Both the position numbers and the translations under genes were made by a program. This document shows positions 12,301-27,300 of a stretch of DNA of 64,000 bases, one piece after another (position 1 is the stretch's first letter; every line of letters begins with the position of its first letter). The notes beneath the pieces were generated by a model that was not told where the DNA came from, did no database searches, and worked only from the letters and a program-made list of their open reading frames with translations. The DNA comes from Holothuria scabra (Eukaryota; Echinodermata; Holothuroidea; Aspidochirotida; Holothuriidae), in assembly GCA_037179385.1 (NCBI GenBank), contig CM074193.1, forward strand, positions 40,084,846 to 40,148,845, given 5' to 3'.

Positions 12301-15300
12301 CATGTACAGTATTGACATGAAACTGCTATGTATGATGGATAATGGGGTGGCAATTGACTTTGGGCACCCATGGAATGTTCATAGCCTAACATTACATATT
12401 AAAATCTTGAAACCATTGGGCTCTTAGGTGTGCACACGACGAAACACTGGGTATACTGTAGGTGTGGTACATGATATCTTCGAAACATTTTGACAATACC
12501 TGCATCTCCCTCCAATGCAATTGGAGCTATAAACCCTTTTTCTAAAAGAAAAAAAAATTAAATGTGAATTTGCAAATTTTCCTTTGTGTGCTTATTGTTA
12601 TTGTGTGGGAAGGCGCCAATAATGCAAAGGTCTGTAAGTCCATCACATTGTGGAAACGAATAGTCATACTGTTTATGTAACCTGTCCTAGTTACAATTAC
12701 CAAATGTACTGAACATGACTTTCTTATCTTTGATGCAATCTGCTGCAAGAAGTCCATCTCAGTCTGTATCTCTGTTTTCAGAGTTGAAGAAAAAAGGTCT
12801 CTAAATATGGAATATGAGTAGAAAATTTGATGCAGCTCCTTCATTAATGCACCTCAGCAAATTCTTTACTTCCTAGAAAGTAAAGAAACAAGTTTTGTTT
12901 CATACATGATTAAATATCTCTTGTATGATGCATTCTGTAGTCTGTAATACCATCAAAATTTAGTTTTAAATCGATTCAATCTCTCAATCTTTCACAGCTC
13001 TTTTTTAAATGTCTGGTGACTTGAATGTGCAAAGTTAAATATTTGATGTGAGAAGCATTGAAATCCTGAAAATAACAACAATTCCAATGAAAGTTTATCA
13101 AATATTGGCATTTAAGAACCTCAAATTTGCACATAGTCATGCATAAATATGAGCTAAATATGCAAATGCTGTATGTCAAGAGAGGGATAGGCCATATTAG
13201 CTAATATTTTCTTTTGTTTAAGCAACCTTTATTACAAAGATAGTTAGTAACTCAAGTATGTTATATGGGTTTATTTAAGAAATTAAAAATTGTGCTCTTG
13301 AAAATCATAAGTCTCCTGTAAGCTACTGAATTATACTTTTATTTAAGAAAGTCCTGCAAACCCTTCATGAAAATACACAGTACAAAGTTGATGGAGACAT
13401 GCAAGGCCCGTAATTCTTTGGTTCATTATTGAAGGTCCATAAAAATTTCACTGAACTAGAAAACAAAAAAGGTTTGTCAAATTGTATGCAGTTTTCTCAT
13501 ATAAAACCAATGTCATGGCAGCATACTGTTTCTTTGATACCCTGTGTGCAATAGAAGCACTGAGATGGAAGGTACTGTATGCTTTCATTTTTCTCTAATA
13601 AATATGGGCATATATAGCACATTAGTCTGAACAGCTTGTCCACAAATAATAACACATTGCAAAGTAAAAAACTTCTATGATATGTATTCGTACAAGCTGG
13701 ACGGACACCTTCATGACTCAAGCCCACTGAGAATAAAATTTGATGGGAAGGTACTTTTGCATGTGTGTCAAAGTTCAGTTTAGCTTTAATGGGTTTAATT
13801 TATTTGCAACAATTGGCATTGCTGCTTGTTAGAAGAGATTAATGGCTCAATCCATAAACTAGGGGTCCAATGGGGTTTTTACTGACTTTGCCAATATAAT
13901 GCTACATTTCAAAAACAGGGAATACATCAAACCAGTGCCTCAGGTATTTTATTATCCTTTACCAACTAGGCTATTTTATGATATATAAACTGAATATCCA
14001 AAGTTAAGAATTTTTTTAGAAAATAGACTTCTTTGCTTTGGTGTCCCCCCTCATTTTGAAGTAATGGCTGTGACATACAAACATACAAATTTGAATAATC
14101 AGAAAAACATACTTATCACAGACTGAATTACTTTGCTCATGTGTCATGGTAAGGGTATCACCAAAAGTCAACATTTCTAAGAATATGAGCATTAGTGTTC
14201 CACCCAATTTTCCAAATGATACTATTGAAAACAACCTGGCAGACATAACTTTTTGGTATCCCCCTAGTTATGTTGGTTTTTGGTTTTGATGGAAAGAGAA
14301 AGCTATGCATTCATGATGGCATGTGTGTTTATGTATGTGTGTGTATGTGTGTGTATGTGCGTGTGTTTGTGACACTTTGCTTTATTACATGATATCTTGA
14401 GAAGGGAAGATCTGACAGTTCTCAAACTTGGTACACAGATACCCCATACTGAGAGGAAGAACCCTATTCATTTTGGTGGAGGTCAAAGGTCATCTGGGGT
14501 CACAGGGGGTCAAACCCTGAAATCCTTGTTTACACAATATCTCATGGTAGGGAACTTGGATCAATTTCAAACTTGATATGTTGATGCGTTATGATCTAGG
14601 AAAGAATGTGATATGTTTTCGTGGAGGTCAAAGGTCATTTGGGATCACATGGGGTCAAACCCCAAAATCCTTGTTTACAAGATATCTCATGGTAGGAAAC
14701 TTGGATTCCTTTCAAACCGGATATGTTGATGCATTAATATGTAAAGAAGAACACTATTTATTTTGGTGAAAATTAAAGGTCATTTGGGGTCAGAAGAGGA
14801 CAAATCCTGAAAACCTTTTGAACACAATATCTCAAGGTAGGAAGCTTGGATTAATTTCAAACTTGATATGTTGATGCATTATTATGTAAGGAAGAACCCT
14901 ATAGATTTTGGTGGAGGTCAAAGGTCATTTGGGGTCATAGGGGGTCAAACTCAGAAAACCTTGTTTAGGATAGCTCAAGGTACGAAACATTGATGGATTT
15001 CATAATTAGTATGAGGATGAGTTATGTTTAGAAAATGTTCTGTATGAGGTTTATTTGTGCAGGTGAAAGGACATCTGGGGTCATGATTGGTCAAACTTTG
15101 AAAACTGTGTCAAAATGGGATATCTCAAGGTAGGAAACTTGGATGGATTTCCTAATTAGTATGTGGATGTGTTATGGTGAGTTGAAAGTACTGTACCTGT
15201 TGTTTTTGGTGGAGGTAAATGGTCATCTGGTATCACCTGGCATCAAACTCTGAAAACCTTGTTTGCAGAATATCTTAAGACACAGTATGAAATTTGGCTT

Positions 15301-18300
15301 TTTGAATGTAGAAGTGTTTTGGTTAAAAGAAAAACCAGTTACTTACTGGTGGAGTCAAAGGTCACTTTGGGTCACCAGTAGTTACAACAAATGTAGTATT
15401 TTATTGAAAAGAGCATGTATGTATCATCAAAACCTTAATGCATTTTTGCATTCTGGTTTAATGTATATTCCATCATTTCTTCAAATATAATCATTCTCAG
15501 GTGGCCATATATTTCTTGACACAAAAAATGGGTCAAACTATTTTAGATAATAGCTCATTGATTCCTTGCCATAGGCAGGCAAGGAATCTATGTGATGGTG
15601 ATGTGTGTGTATGTGTGTGTGTGTGTGTTTGTGACACTTGCTTGTAAACACAATATCTCAAGATAGGAATGTTCGACACTTTTCATATTTGGTATATAAC
15701 TTAGTCATATTGAGAGGAAGGAGCCTATTGTTTTTGGTAGAGGTCAAAGGTCATTTGAGGTCACCTGCATTAAAATTGCGAAAATGTCGAAAATAGCTTG
15801 TAAACACGATATCTCAAGAGAGGAGTGACAGACACTTTTCATATTTGGTATATATATTGGTGATGTTGAGAGGAAGAAGCCTAATGGTTTTGGTAGAGGT
15901 GAAAGGGCATGTGATATCACTGGTGGTAAAATTGCAAAAATGTCGAACGTGGCTTGTAAACATGATATCTCAAGATAGGAGTGGCGGAAACTTTTATATT
16001 TGGGATATACTGTAGATTTGCAATGTTGAGAGGGAGAACTTTATTGTTTTTGGTGCAGGTCAATGGTCATTTGAGGTCACCAGTGGTTAAACTACAAAAA
16101 CCTCTCAAATGGCTGGTTAACCCAAAAAGATCCTTCTTGTTTGTGGTACAGAGCAGAGATCACATCAAGTATTCAGAGGTCATGAGAGAATCAAGGAACC
16201 CTTTTGATTTTGGTTGAGGTCAGAGATCATCTGGGGTTAGTGCTTGTCAGGATCGGTAGGTTATCAACATGATACTAGTGTACTTTGATATTTGTTCAAT
16301 TAATCCTTGACAATCTGAGCCTAAATTGTAAAGACAAATCTAACAAACACTGTCAATTTGAAAGAAAACAGGATATTTCAGTGGCAAGGAACCACCAATC
16401 CTTTTGGCTTTCTAGTCTGGGAAGGAAAAGTCAAAACAAAAGATTTTCCAGGTAAAATTTGATATGGGTAGGTTCCCCTCATGTCGATATCAATAAATTT
16501 ATGAGAGTGTTAAACTAGCTGTCACTTCCACATGAGAATGCTTTTATTTGGCATAATGAGTCAGGTTTCATATCCCATATTTATGGGAAAAGCTAAAATT
16601 TTGAATGATTTTGTGTCCTGACTTGTAAAATTTTGTGCATAATTTGAAAATTTGTGTGGTTGTAAAACTTAGTTGAACCATCTCTCTTAATACTCACTGG
16701 TAAAACAGTTATTTGTATGTAGGATATGGGGATTGTCTTAGTTTGACCATTTGTCATTAGTATGTGAAGAAAAAATGACAGGTTTGGAAAATTTTGTTGA
16801 ATTTCATGAAACAACTCAGTGAACTGCTTTAATGGCAGTGTAAGACAAATATCTTCCAAGCAGTCTGCAGACTGCCATGATATGGTTCTAGCTCAGATTC
16901 AACCATTTGTTCAGGCTTAGTCAAAGACCACTGAAGTGAATTTAATTGGAAGGTTTGCATGTGAAAACAAATGGTGATTATCAAAAGAGTTGTTTTTACT
17001 TCAGAAGCAGACTTACCATGCGTAGAAGTGTTCAAGTCAGGGTAAGTGGTTCCTGTGCAAGTAAAAGTGCTTGCATGCCAAGCAAATGTTAGCAAGTTTC
17101 CAACAGAAATAGGATCTAGATAAAATGTACTTTGTGGGAAATAGTGTACACTTAGAAACTTAACTTGTTTTTTACAATATTTTTTATCATCATAATCAAC
17201 GACTTAGTAAATATTAAATAACAACATATATGTAATTGTCAGTGAGATAGTTGGAATTATAATGTTCAAAATCACATCTTTCGTTTGCATAGCAGTTTGT
17301 TTAACCAATACGTGCCTATTAAATATGTGAGCTTGAAAATACATACCAAGCCACATGAGCAAGCAAAAAATTTCGAAAACACTTCTTTTGCTTGCGTAGC
17401 TGTTCCATTTGTCATTACAATCATGTTTGACTGTACACATGAGAACGTTCGCTGGGCTACATGAATAGTCATAAAGGCAAGAGCCAATAAGAGCAGTCCC
17501 TCCAATATAAGCTGTGTGCTTCAGTTAATTAAATTTGCATGTGCAGTTGCACAGTCTTGGCATTACCTCAGTAATTTCTGTGATTGCTCAAAATGGTGTT
17601 TTCTGGGCTGCAGATTGTTTTAGAAGGCCTAGCAACCAATGATGTACAGTGAAGGTCAAAGTGTCAATTGTATTTGTCATTTGTAAAATCATTCATGTTT
17701 TACAATAAACAAGATAAACAGTTATATGCATACATGCTGAAGTGGTTTTGATACATTTTATGGCTTGGAATATCTTATTTTAAACAGGGACAACAGACTT
17801 CGTTCATATCTGCAGGCAAGGTATGACAGCAGGTTAGGAGCATTTGACTGGGACTATAACATGAAACTTATAGAGAGAGGTGCAGGTATTATCCATAAGA
17901 CAGAATACAGTCAATGGAGGAACACAGGGGTTGCATTTCAACTTAGAGAAGCCAGTTATATTATACCAAACAAAACATTAGCATCAGGACTAATTCTGAA
18001 ATCTGTGAGTCTTTCTTGATACTTGAGTTGCTCTTTTTATTCGGATCACATTGTGTAGATATTTAGGCTCTGGTAATTTCATAAACTTTAGGAACCAGCA
18101 GTCTACAAAGGTCTAATTCAGATTGTGAATAATGTATTTTTCCATGACTCTGTGATATGTTAATCCTGACATTCAATCCCATGCCTTCAGGATATTTGGT
18201 TAGAATGAATGCAGGGTCTGTTGATCATTGTCCTGAAAAGGGGGTTCCAACTTCCACTGCACATGTGTCCCCTCCCCTTTGGAAATTTGTTGCTTTTGGG

Positions 18301-21300
18301 AGTAGGCTGAGATGCAAATTATGAGCACTATGTATTTTTTGAGGCCCATTTAAACATGCATGATGGCTAAAAGGGATATATCTGTTGTACCCTCACCAAG
18401 ATCCACCATTGCATGTAGAGATGATCCTTCAGAACTTTTGGTTGGCAATTAATCCTGAAAGTCTGGCAATGAATTAAAGAGATTTTGTCTTTCACTGCCA
18501 CTTTATATTATGGACTCATGCAAGGGTGTACCTCAACTGCATGGAAATAAAAAACCCACCAGACTCTAAAGGAGGAACCTACTGCCGTTGTGCGTGATTC
18601 TCTGCATAAGCAGTGGAGTAGGGAAAACAAGCCAGGGAGCCACAGCTTGAAAAAAGTCCATCGCCGGCTTGACTTGAACCAATAGGTTGGAAACTGGGTC
18701 GTAAAACTCTATCGAACTAACCAACTACTCTACTGAATATATTTTATTTAGTAATGTTTTTATCAATAAATGCAGATTTCGTGGAAAATTTACACCTTTC
18801 TTGATGTTAATTTTGTCATGTTCAAGTTTATGAACATTTTAAATGGAAAGGGAGAAGTAGTCATAAGTTGACAATAACTGTGCATGGTCTGTTGAAGTAG
18901 ATTTATGGCTAGATACTTGGGCTGTACCACTTTGTGTTTTGTGAGACCAATCTCTTTTGGCGTTTCAAATTGCCTCTGATAGACATTTTGTTGTCATTGT
19001 TGTGGAGTGACTACACCACTATTCTGCATTAATGGCAGGGGTAACGAACCTTTTTGTGTCAAGGGCCATTGAAATGTAATCAACAGCCAGTAGACCGCTG
19101 ACATGTTGGCCAGCTTCTCATATGTGCATGATATGCTCCTTTTCTTAAAGCATCATCCTTTTAAAATCATATTACACCCATGAAACCATGCAACTTTATT
19201 TCAGTCTATGATTAATGTTTATATATTATTAAGCCCATGACACCATATAAATCTATTTCAATCTATTATGTGCTAACTACTAAAATAATCTTCTACTAGC
19301 ATACATATATTTGCTAGGTTCATAAGAGATTATTTTAGTATTTAGCAGATAATAGGTTAGAATGAAAGTTGCTTGGTTTCATCATGAGAGGAACCTGCTC
19401 TTAGCTTATTTGAAACATTGGAAGTACCCAAACAGGGAAAAGATAAATGCAGAAAGCCATTGCTGTTTTTGTGTTCTATTTCATAGAATGCAATCACATT
19501 GTTTATTGTGCTGATCACTGGGTATTTCCTGAATAACTTCATGTAGGAATGCACACACAAAATACTCCATTGAACTTGATTTAATACAAAGTTCCTGCCA
19601 TATGTGCCTGCTATGATAGCCAGGGTACCAAATTTGCAAAGTAGCAAACAGGCTTTTTCCAGCATTATGGATTTTTACATGATCTCTAAGGATGATATTT
19701 TCAGCTGCTCTATGTTTTTTACAGTGTCATTTGACTTTCATTAGTATTAAAGGCCAATGGTCTCTTTGTCCCTTTAATGTTAAACCTGTCTGTTGACTAT
19801 TGCTTTAAGTTTCACTGTTTGGTACAGTATATGGCTCATTGAAGTTCCTTTTGTACATTTGAAGACAAAAGGAACTTCACATTAATTGTCAGGCCAATAG
19901 ATACATTGTAGGTTCTAGATACTGATTTAAAGAAAGCTATTAAATAGTGGAATTTATAGCATTATTTTAGAAGGGTTGATTCATATCACTTCATATTAAG
20001 CTTGATGTACAATATAAGTGTACAACTGATTACGTACCTGTAACATGCATATGTATGCATACATTCTTACATATATATGTCACAACAACTATGTCCTGCA
20101 CAGCTATATGGCAAATAATACTTTCAAACAGTATATGATCTAACACAGAAATGACTTACAGTACTAGGCCTATAGGAGTATATCAGATCTAAACAGCCTT
20201 GTGCCAATTTTTGAGTTTGATTTTCCTTTTTTTTTACTTTTGAACAAATATAAATTGTTTGGGTTTAAATTGTTTACAGATGGTTCATATATGTTTCCTT
20301 TAGGCCAAAATTTTACTCATTAGATTTAGATAGTTCCAAAAAACTGCTTTTTGCCTGCCAGGGCAGTTTTCCACTTGGCTGGTTCGTCAAACAGTTCACT
20401 TTCTTGCTCATAGCAATCATGAACTTGAGCTGCCCTTCTGTGTTTACCTATTTCATAATTGAGTTGTCTCAGTTTGCACTTAGCCTGTACTGTACACAGC
20501 AAAAGGTGTTACAAGTAAACTCTTTAAGTTTAATGAGCATCACTTATTTGTAGAATAGGTAAATTGCTGGACTCAGGGTATTTGCAAAGGAGGCAACACA
20601 GATAAAGGCTGTGTTCCCACTTAATCTCTGGATGGTGATTGACCTAAGCCCAGTCAATGTGAAAATTTTGTGTTGAACTGCAAGAGTGTTCCCATTTGAT
20701 CCCCTGCTGGGGTCTGATTGCCTCTTCAAGTTCAAGGGAGAGGAAGTTCTGTTATTGGAATTATGTACACAGGTCATGTTTGTTTGCACAAAGTTGTGAG
20801 GTGCTGGGAGTAGAGCTGTGGAAGTACATCATTGATCTAGGCACCTTGATCCCACATTGTACAAAAAAATCAGTCAATATTTAGTGAAAATAAGGATCAC
20901 ATTTCAAAGCAAAATCTGCCAGATATTGCAAGCCAGCAGATCTTGATGAGATTTCTTCTTTTTATTTTAATTCCTCATTTTGTCGTTTTTCTACATATCA
21001 AGACGAGAGACAAATCAAAATGGAACTACAAATTCCAGAGATTTCATATTTGTACAGTAAATGACTAAAAAAGTAATGTTTTCAGACCTTTTGTGGTAAC
21101 TTGGTGGACTCCCAGTCTGCTTCTTCTGGAGTTTATGACTTTACACCAGCCAAGGTCATTTAGTTTCTAGTGGTCGGATGACCTCAAAGAATTGCCCAGT
21201 TTGAAGCTCTATCGCTCAGTTTGAGTGCCAATTTTTCATGGCACAAAATTTCTCATGTACTTAATTGGTAACACAATCAAAGTAATAGTGTCATGGGAAC

Positions 21301-24300
21301 AAAAAGGGTTAAAATGTGCTAACTTTATCTAATGGCTACAAGCTAGTCATACTTTAAAAGGCTATGATGTCATACATATGTTCTTCATTCCTTTGCCTCA
21401 TGTCTGTCTCAGGTCTCTCAGCCCTGCTTAAATTTAGTTGTTGGACAAGTGCCTCTTTAAATCCTCATTTTGGGGTAATATTTTATGTGCATGTAAATAA
21501 TGTTTCCATGTATTATTTTATCAATTGCTACCCTAAAAATGTTTTTTGGAAACTTTTCTTTAACTTTTCAAGAGACTTACAAGTACAATCTTTTATGACA
21601 AGCAGAAACTATAATCAGTATTGATGTACAGTACAGTATGTGCCTGTGTAATGATATACTGAACCTGACTCCTGAGAGGACATAAGAATACTGCACAACT
21701 GTAACACCTTCGAGACATCATGCATAGCCCATCAGTGTGACATAATTGTTTGTTTCTCATCACAGGGAGGTGAAAAAGTTGCCAAAAGGGGGTACTGGGG
21801 AGATATCTTATGCAGTCCCTTTTTAGCATTTGGTATTGAAAGTCAAAACCAGGAACTTTTCAAAAAATCAAATGGAGTACACACAAAGGTAGGTTGGCTT
21901 TTATATTTTTCAATAATAATTCACTGAAGGAGTGTTCTTAAATAATTGGTAATAATCCTCAACATTTCAATTCATTATTGTCAGGTGACACCATCTGTTA
22001 TCTTGGCGTTATTTCTCAGAAATGAATAACAAGCCCATCTTGGGTTACTCCATTTTAATCAAAGTTGTGATGTTAAAGGTGTTTAACAAAATTCTACCAT
22101 TTTATGTCTTTCTAAATGAAAATATATCTGTGTGTAAATGAACAAAGTCAAGCTAGCCTCACACTTCAAGACTTTGCATGCCACAACTCAACTTGATCAT
22201 CGCTACAACTGTGTTTGGCGATGTTAACACCAGTTTTAAGTCACACCGGCCTCAGCAGGGAAAAACCAGCACGTTGGTTCTTCAGGGCTGAAGTAGGTGC
22301 TACTTAAAACTGGTCTTGCAACTGCCAATCCCAGTCGTGAACTCACGCACATTACAGGACTGTGTGAGATTCGAGTTGAGTTGCAGTGTGCAAAGTCGTG
22401 TAAGTGTGCAGCTGGCTTTATACAATTCTGAACCTGTGCATTAGTACAGGATAACACACTGTACATGTCATGTCTCCCTACCTATACAAACTCTGTCCAC
22501 ACCTATTTGCTTCAGGGAATGAAAGTCAACAAAAACCAGATAACAAGTTACCCCAGTGAGCCACATCTGGAAAAAAGGCCGTGGCCTGCTCAACTTGAGC
22601 CAGTTGGTTGGAAACTGGGCAGTAAAACTTATCTAACTAACCCATGCTTGGTTTGCATTAACCCTCTGATCTTGCATTATCCTGTGCAATGCATTGTGTT
22701 TAACATTTATCATAAAACTGCACCAAGTGTGGTTTATCAATGTTTTATTTATTCATATCCAAAGGCAGACAAGGGTTCTATGCGATGGTAATGCCATGTG
22801 TGTGAACTTGTTTTGACATCAGACTGATGACCTTAACAATAAATTTCAGGCCCTTTAAAGGAAATACAATAGATTGCTTGAGTCCTCCTAACTTATAAAG
22901 AGTCTATTGTTAAAGTGAGAGTTAAAGGAGAAAATACAATAGAAGAAAATACAATAGCAAACATCATGTCGGAAAAATTACCCTTAGAACAATCTCGTCA
23001 GGAACTGTTCTCATTACTAATTATCTGCCCATTTAAGCATTTGAAAATGACTATGAAGGTTGACATTTGATAGCACTTTATCTCAGAATTTGACTCCCTT
23101 TTTGCCAGGACTTATTTCAGGATTTGTTGTAGGTAGTTATTTGAACCCCAAAGTTGTTGGGCTTCTATTGTACCAGAATGGTAATCAAATCTGCTGCTCA
23201 TTGAAGCAGCTAATTGGAGTAATGAACCAGTGGTCAGGTACTATAATTGGGAACCGCAGTTTTTCCCTAAAAGCTGCGGTAGCCATGACGGATCTCCCCA
23301 AAGGCTAATATCCCGTAATGTAGTGACATCATCAGATTGTGTGTAAAATGGACTTGTGTGTGTGTGCATGTGATGTGTGTATGTGACGCTTTGCTGGTAA
23401 ACACAAGATGTCAAGACAGGAATGACTGGCACTTTTCATGTGTGGTTTATAGCTTTATCTTGTTGAGAGGAGGAACCTATTGTTTTTGGTGCAGGTCAAA
23501 TATCATTTGAAGTTGCCAGAGGTCACAACCAGAAGACCTTGTAGACACGGCTCAAGGAAGTAATTCCTTTCGGCAAGGAAACACTTAGCCTTTGAGCTCT
23601 GTGGTTACTCTTTTGCAGAGCAGTTTAAATTGGAGTCAATTTGTTGTCTTTGATGTTTTGACATCAGTTCAATCATAATGGCAATATTTGTACAAGCACT
23701 TGCTATTATGACTAAGTGGTCAGTCAGGAGGATCTAATTGTGTGTGCAAATCATGTTCAGGTGTGAAGTAGTCTTGTACAGTAAATCCCTTGCATGTTAT
23801 ATTAAGAATGACTTAAACAATCTTTCAGACAGCATCTGATGTGTCAGAATTTAACATCCTTTCATGTCTGCATGAACTGATAAGGCATGAAAGCTACAAA
23901 CCAGTTGATCAGACAGCTAATTCTAAACTAACAGAAATTACAGAAGAAGATGAAGAGGAGACAGCAAAGGATGTAACTGTCAGGGAAGAGAGTAAAGCAG
24001 ATGAACTATTACAACTGGAAAATGTGAAAATAGTATTTCTTTCAAAAGATATGGCCAGTGAGATACACAAGAAGAAAAAGTATCACTCACTCTTTGATAT
24101 TGTTTACTTCTCTAACAGGTAAGAATCATTTTAGTGACTTCATTTCTGATTAATAGGTGTGGCACTGTGGGTATGAGTAGTGACACTGGTACTGTCACCC
24201 ACTATTATTTAACTTAACCTTACTTGCTGGAATGATTAGCCACACCCTCACTTTGGTGCACTGGCAAGGCACTCACTGTTGGCTCTTTATGATTATATGG

Positions 24301-27300
24301 GGCAGGGGAAGGGGGTTGAGATAGAGATAAATGAAGACTATTGGAGCATCAGTGAGCCACACTGGTAACTCTAAAGGTACCAACAAATATGTTATACCTC
24401 ATATTTAACCATACACTGAATGGACTGAGCTTTACCAACAGTCCAACACCAGTACTGATGGCACAGATATTTACATGAAGGAGATGAAGTAGATAGAAAT
24501 TTAACCAGAATGCAAAAATGCATTGAGCTTTCAATTTTATACACTTTCTATTCAAAATGACGTTTTGATGTCCTAGCTAGGCCAAACAGTGTTGACCAAA
24601 TGATGATTACAATGGAAAAAAAATATTTCTGTAGGAAATTGCATGTGTTTATTAACCATGGATAAATATAATTTTAACACTTCTTTACCTTAAGGAAAAG
24701 AAGTGTTAAAATTCTATTTTGGAATAAGTCAACACTCTTTTTTAACTTTGTTTTAGGAAATTTTTAGCTTGCAATTAGGATGCATGTAATTTGTAATGCT
24801 CCCTGCTGAGAGCCCTGTTTATTGGCAGGATATTTTGCAGCCTAATACAATACTTGCACCTTCCGGGCATTGGTAACATGCTAGGTAGGAAACTTGGTGA
24901 TATCATTGCCACAGGTAGACATGGCCTTGCCTGAATTTCTTTCCATTGACACAGCCGAAGGGAATGCACATTTTTTTTCTATAACCAACATATTGTGTGT
25001 CTTTGGGTTGGATCTGTATGGAAAGGCCAAACTTCTAACAGTCCAAAATTTAAAAAAGAAACAAATAGGATTTCCAATTATATAGAAAAGGAAGGAATCT
25101 AAAGCAATGTGCCTACATCTCATAACATTATGAGACCTTGATGAAAACTGTAGTTACTTTTTCAGTAAGTAATCTTTTAATGTAATATCTTGAGTTAGGA
25201 TTGCTTCAGAGTTTGAAGGACATGGACTGAAATGATGTACTCTTTGAAAGAGAAATATTTGAAATGCTGGAATATGCCTTACATATCACCATGTGAAATT
25301 GTGACATTGTGTACAAAGCAAAACAAGCAAATACAGGAAGCATCTATTAATTCTGTCATACAGTATCTCTGTCTTGTTACAAAATGTTTAACTCTTTGTA
25401 TGTCCTTGAAGTCACCATTCCATTACAATGCTGCAGGTTTCCCCTATTTAAATTATTGTTAAGTGTATTGTTCTCCTCTTCATATGTTACAGCATGGTTC
25501 ACACATTCACCCCAGAAATGAGTCAAGTATTCAAGGATCAAGCAACTGTGTGCTGTGAGACCACAAAATTTATGTTGGATTTGGGAGAAGAACATTGTCA
25601 ACAATTTGTCATGAAGGTCACAGAAATGGCAAGAAAATCTGGTTGTCAGGTATTGGTGTTCTTTAATAGTTAAGCTCAACACCCAGTGTTTGGTTTTTAT
25701 TTGAAAGAAACATATCCATGCAGTTTTGTGTATGTGGTGCTAATAGTTCATGAACATGATTTCTCAAACAAGGAAAATTGGTCAGTTCTTATAAACTTGG
25801 CATGTGGATGTTACATAATGAAAGTATGAAGTGTATGTTTTTGTGGAGGTCACTCAAAGTCTCAAGGGGTTACTTAGGGTCAAACTGTGAAGTCTTTGTT
25901 TATGCCATAACTAGGTAGATAACATCATATCTTAGGTCATCACAGATTTACTGCAGTTAGTCATCACCCTGATGACTAACTGTATCCAACATATATCTAG
26001 TCCCTCCCACACCTGTTTATAACTCATCCTTATCCAGACACATTCCTCATTTATTGCTTCAGGACACAGGCTGTGATCATACAAGATCCTAATATGTAAT
26101 CAAAACACTTTCAATACATGCTTTACAATATGAGCTACTTGGCTTTTTTGAGTCAATAAAAAAAATTGTGCTTATTATAAAATTTCTCTAGACTCAGGGG
26201 CAACTCGTAGTTTGGGGTGAAGAGTACTCTCTTTAAAGTCTGAAAAACTGGTTGCTACAATTATTTTAAGAAAGGTAGTACTGTATGCATATACCAAGGC
26301 AATGTGGATGAAATATATTGTGAACATACTTGTTTGATGGAGGTCAAAGGTCACCTGAGGTCACTAAACAATCAGCATATCAAAAACTTGGATTATGGGA
26401 TATATTTTATTTGAAACTCAAGCAATCTTCATACCTGCATATTATTCATTACTCTGTTTATCACAAACCTGCTGTTGTTGATGTTTTTTGATTGCAAGTT
26501 TTCATGCTGGTTGAGGAGAATCCATATTGGTTCAGAAGGTTAATTCTGTAGTTTTAGATGAGCTCATAACTATACAAGCTGCACACCAAAACCACAGTGC
26601 AGTTTTGCTGTTTAGTTATTATCATACACTTCTTTAATTTGGTAGAATATTTCAATACAAATATACTGTCATACAATGGACTATAATTTGAATCACGTTT
26701 CTCTCTTTCTTAACCTTTTTTGTCCCTATGGCTGGTCATTTCTCCAGACTTAGTTTTTACATTAGATTTATCAAAAGGTAATTTAATGTCATTAAAGTGC
26801 ATGTGTGCTTTGTAAGTGAAAAGCAGCTTACATTTGGTGTTCTTTTGTAATGAAACATAAAACCTACAGTTACCACAGTTTTAGAAGTTGAAACCATTTA
26901 AATTTAAAATGCTAACCACTGTAAATTGTAGGTAGGTTATACGTTTAAATAATGACAGTTTGGTGGTGGCATTTTAGTACTGTTTACATGAACCCCAAAC
27001 AAAAACAGAGGCCAAGGCCTCTTTGTCAAGGTCTGTGGAAAAGTCAGCTTGCTGTATACTATGTCACAAATAATCATCAAACTAATAATCAATCAAAAAT
27101 ATTGGTATCAGATTTATTACATCTGCTATCTTTGGAAGCAAATCTAATTTTTGGTTACACATCAGAGTTGTTTAAAATCAGTGTGTTTGACCTCAAGATC
27201 ACCATTAACTGACCTTGATATCCATGAGCCTAAAATCAATAATTTGTTCATATTTTGCAACTGTGGAAGTAAAGTCAGCATGTCCTAGTCTAAGCTCAAA

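Noticed and set aside
14290..16410. CRISPR-like array
   Set aside because: Units are ~145 bp, diverged and contiguous without unique spacers, in a eukaryotic intron.
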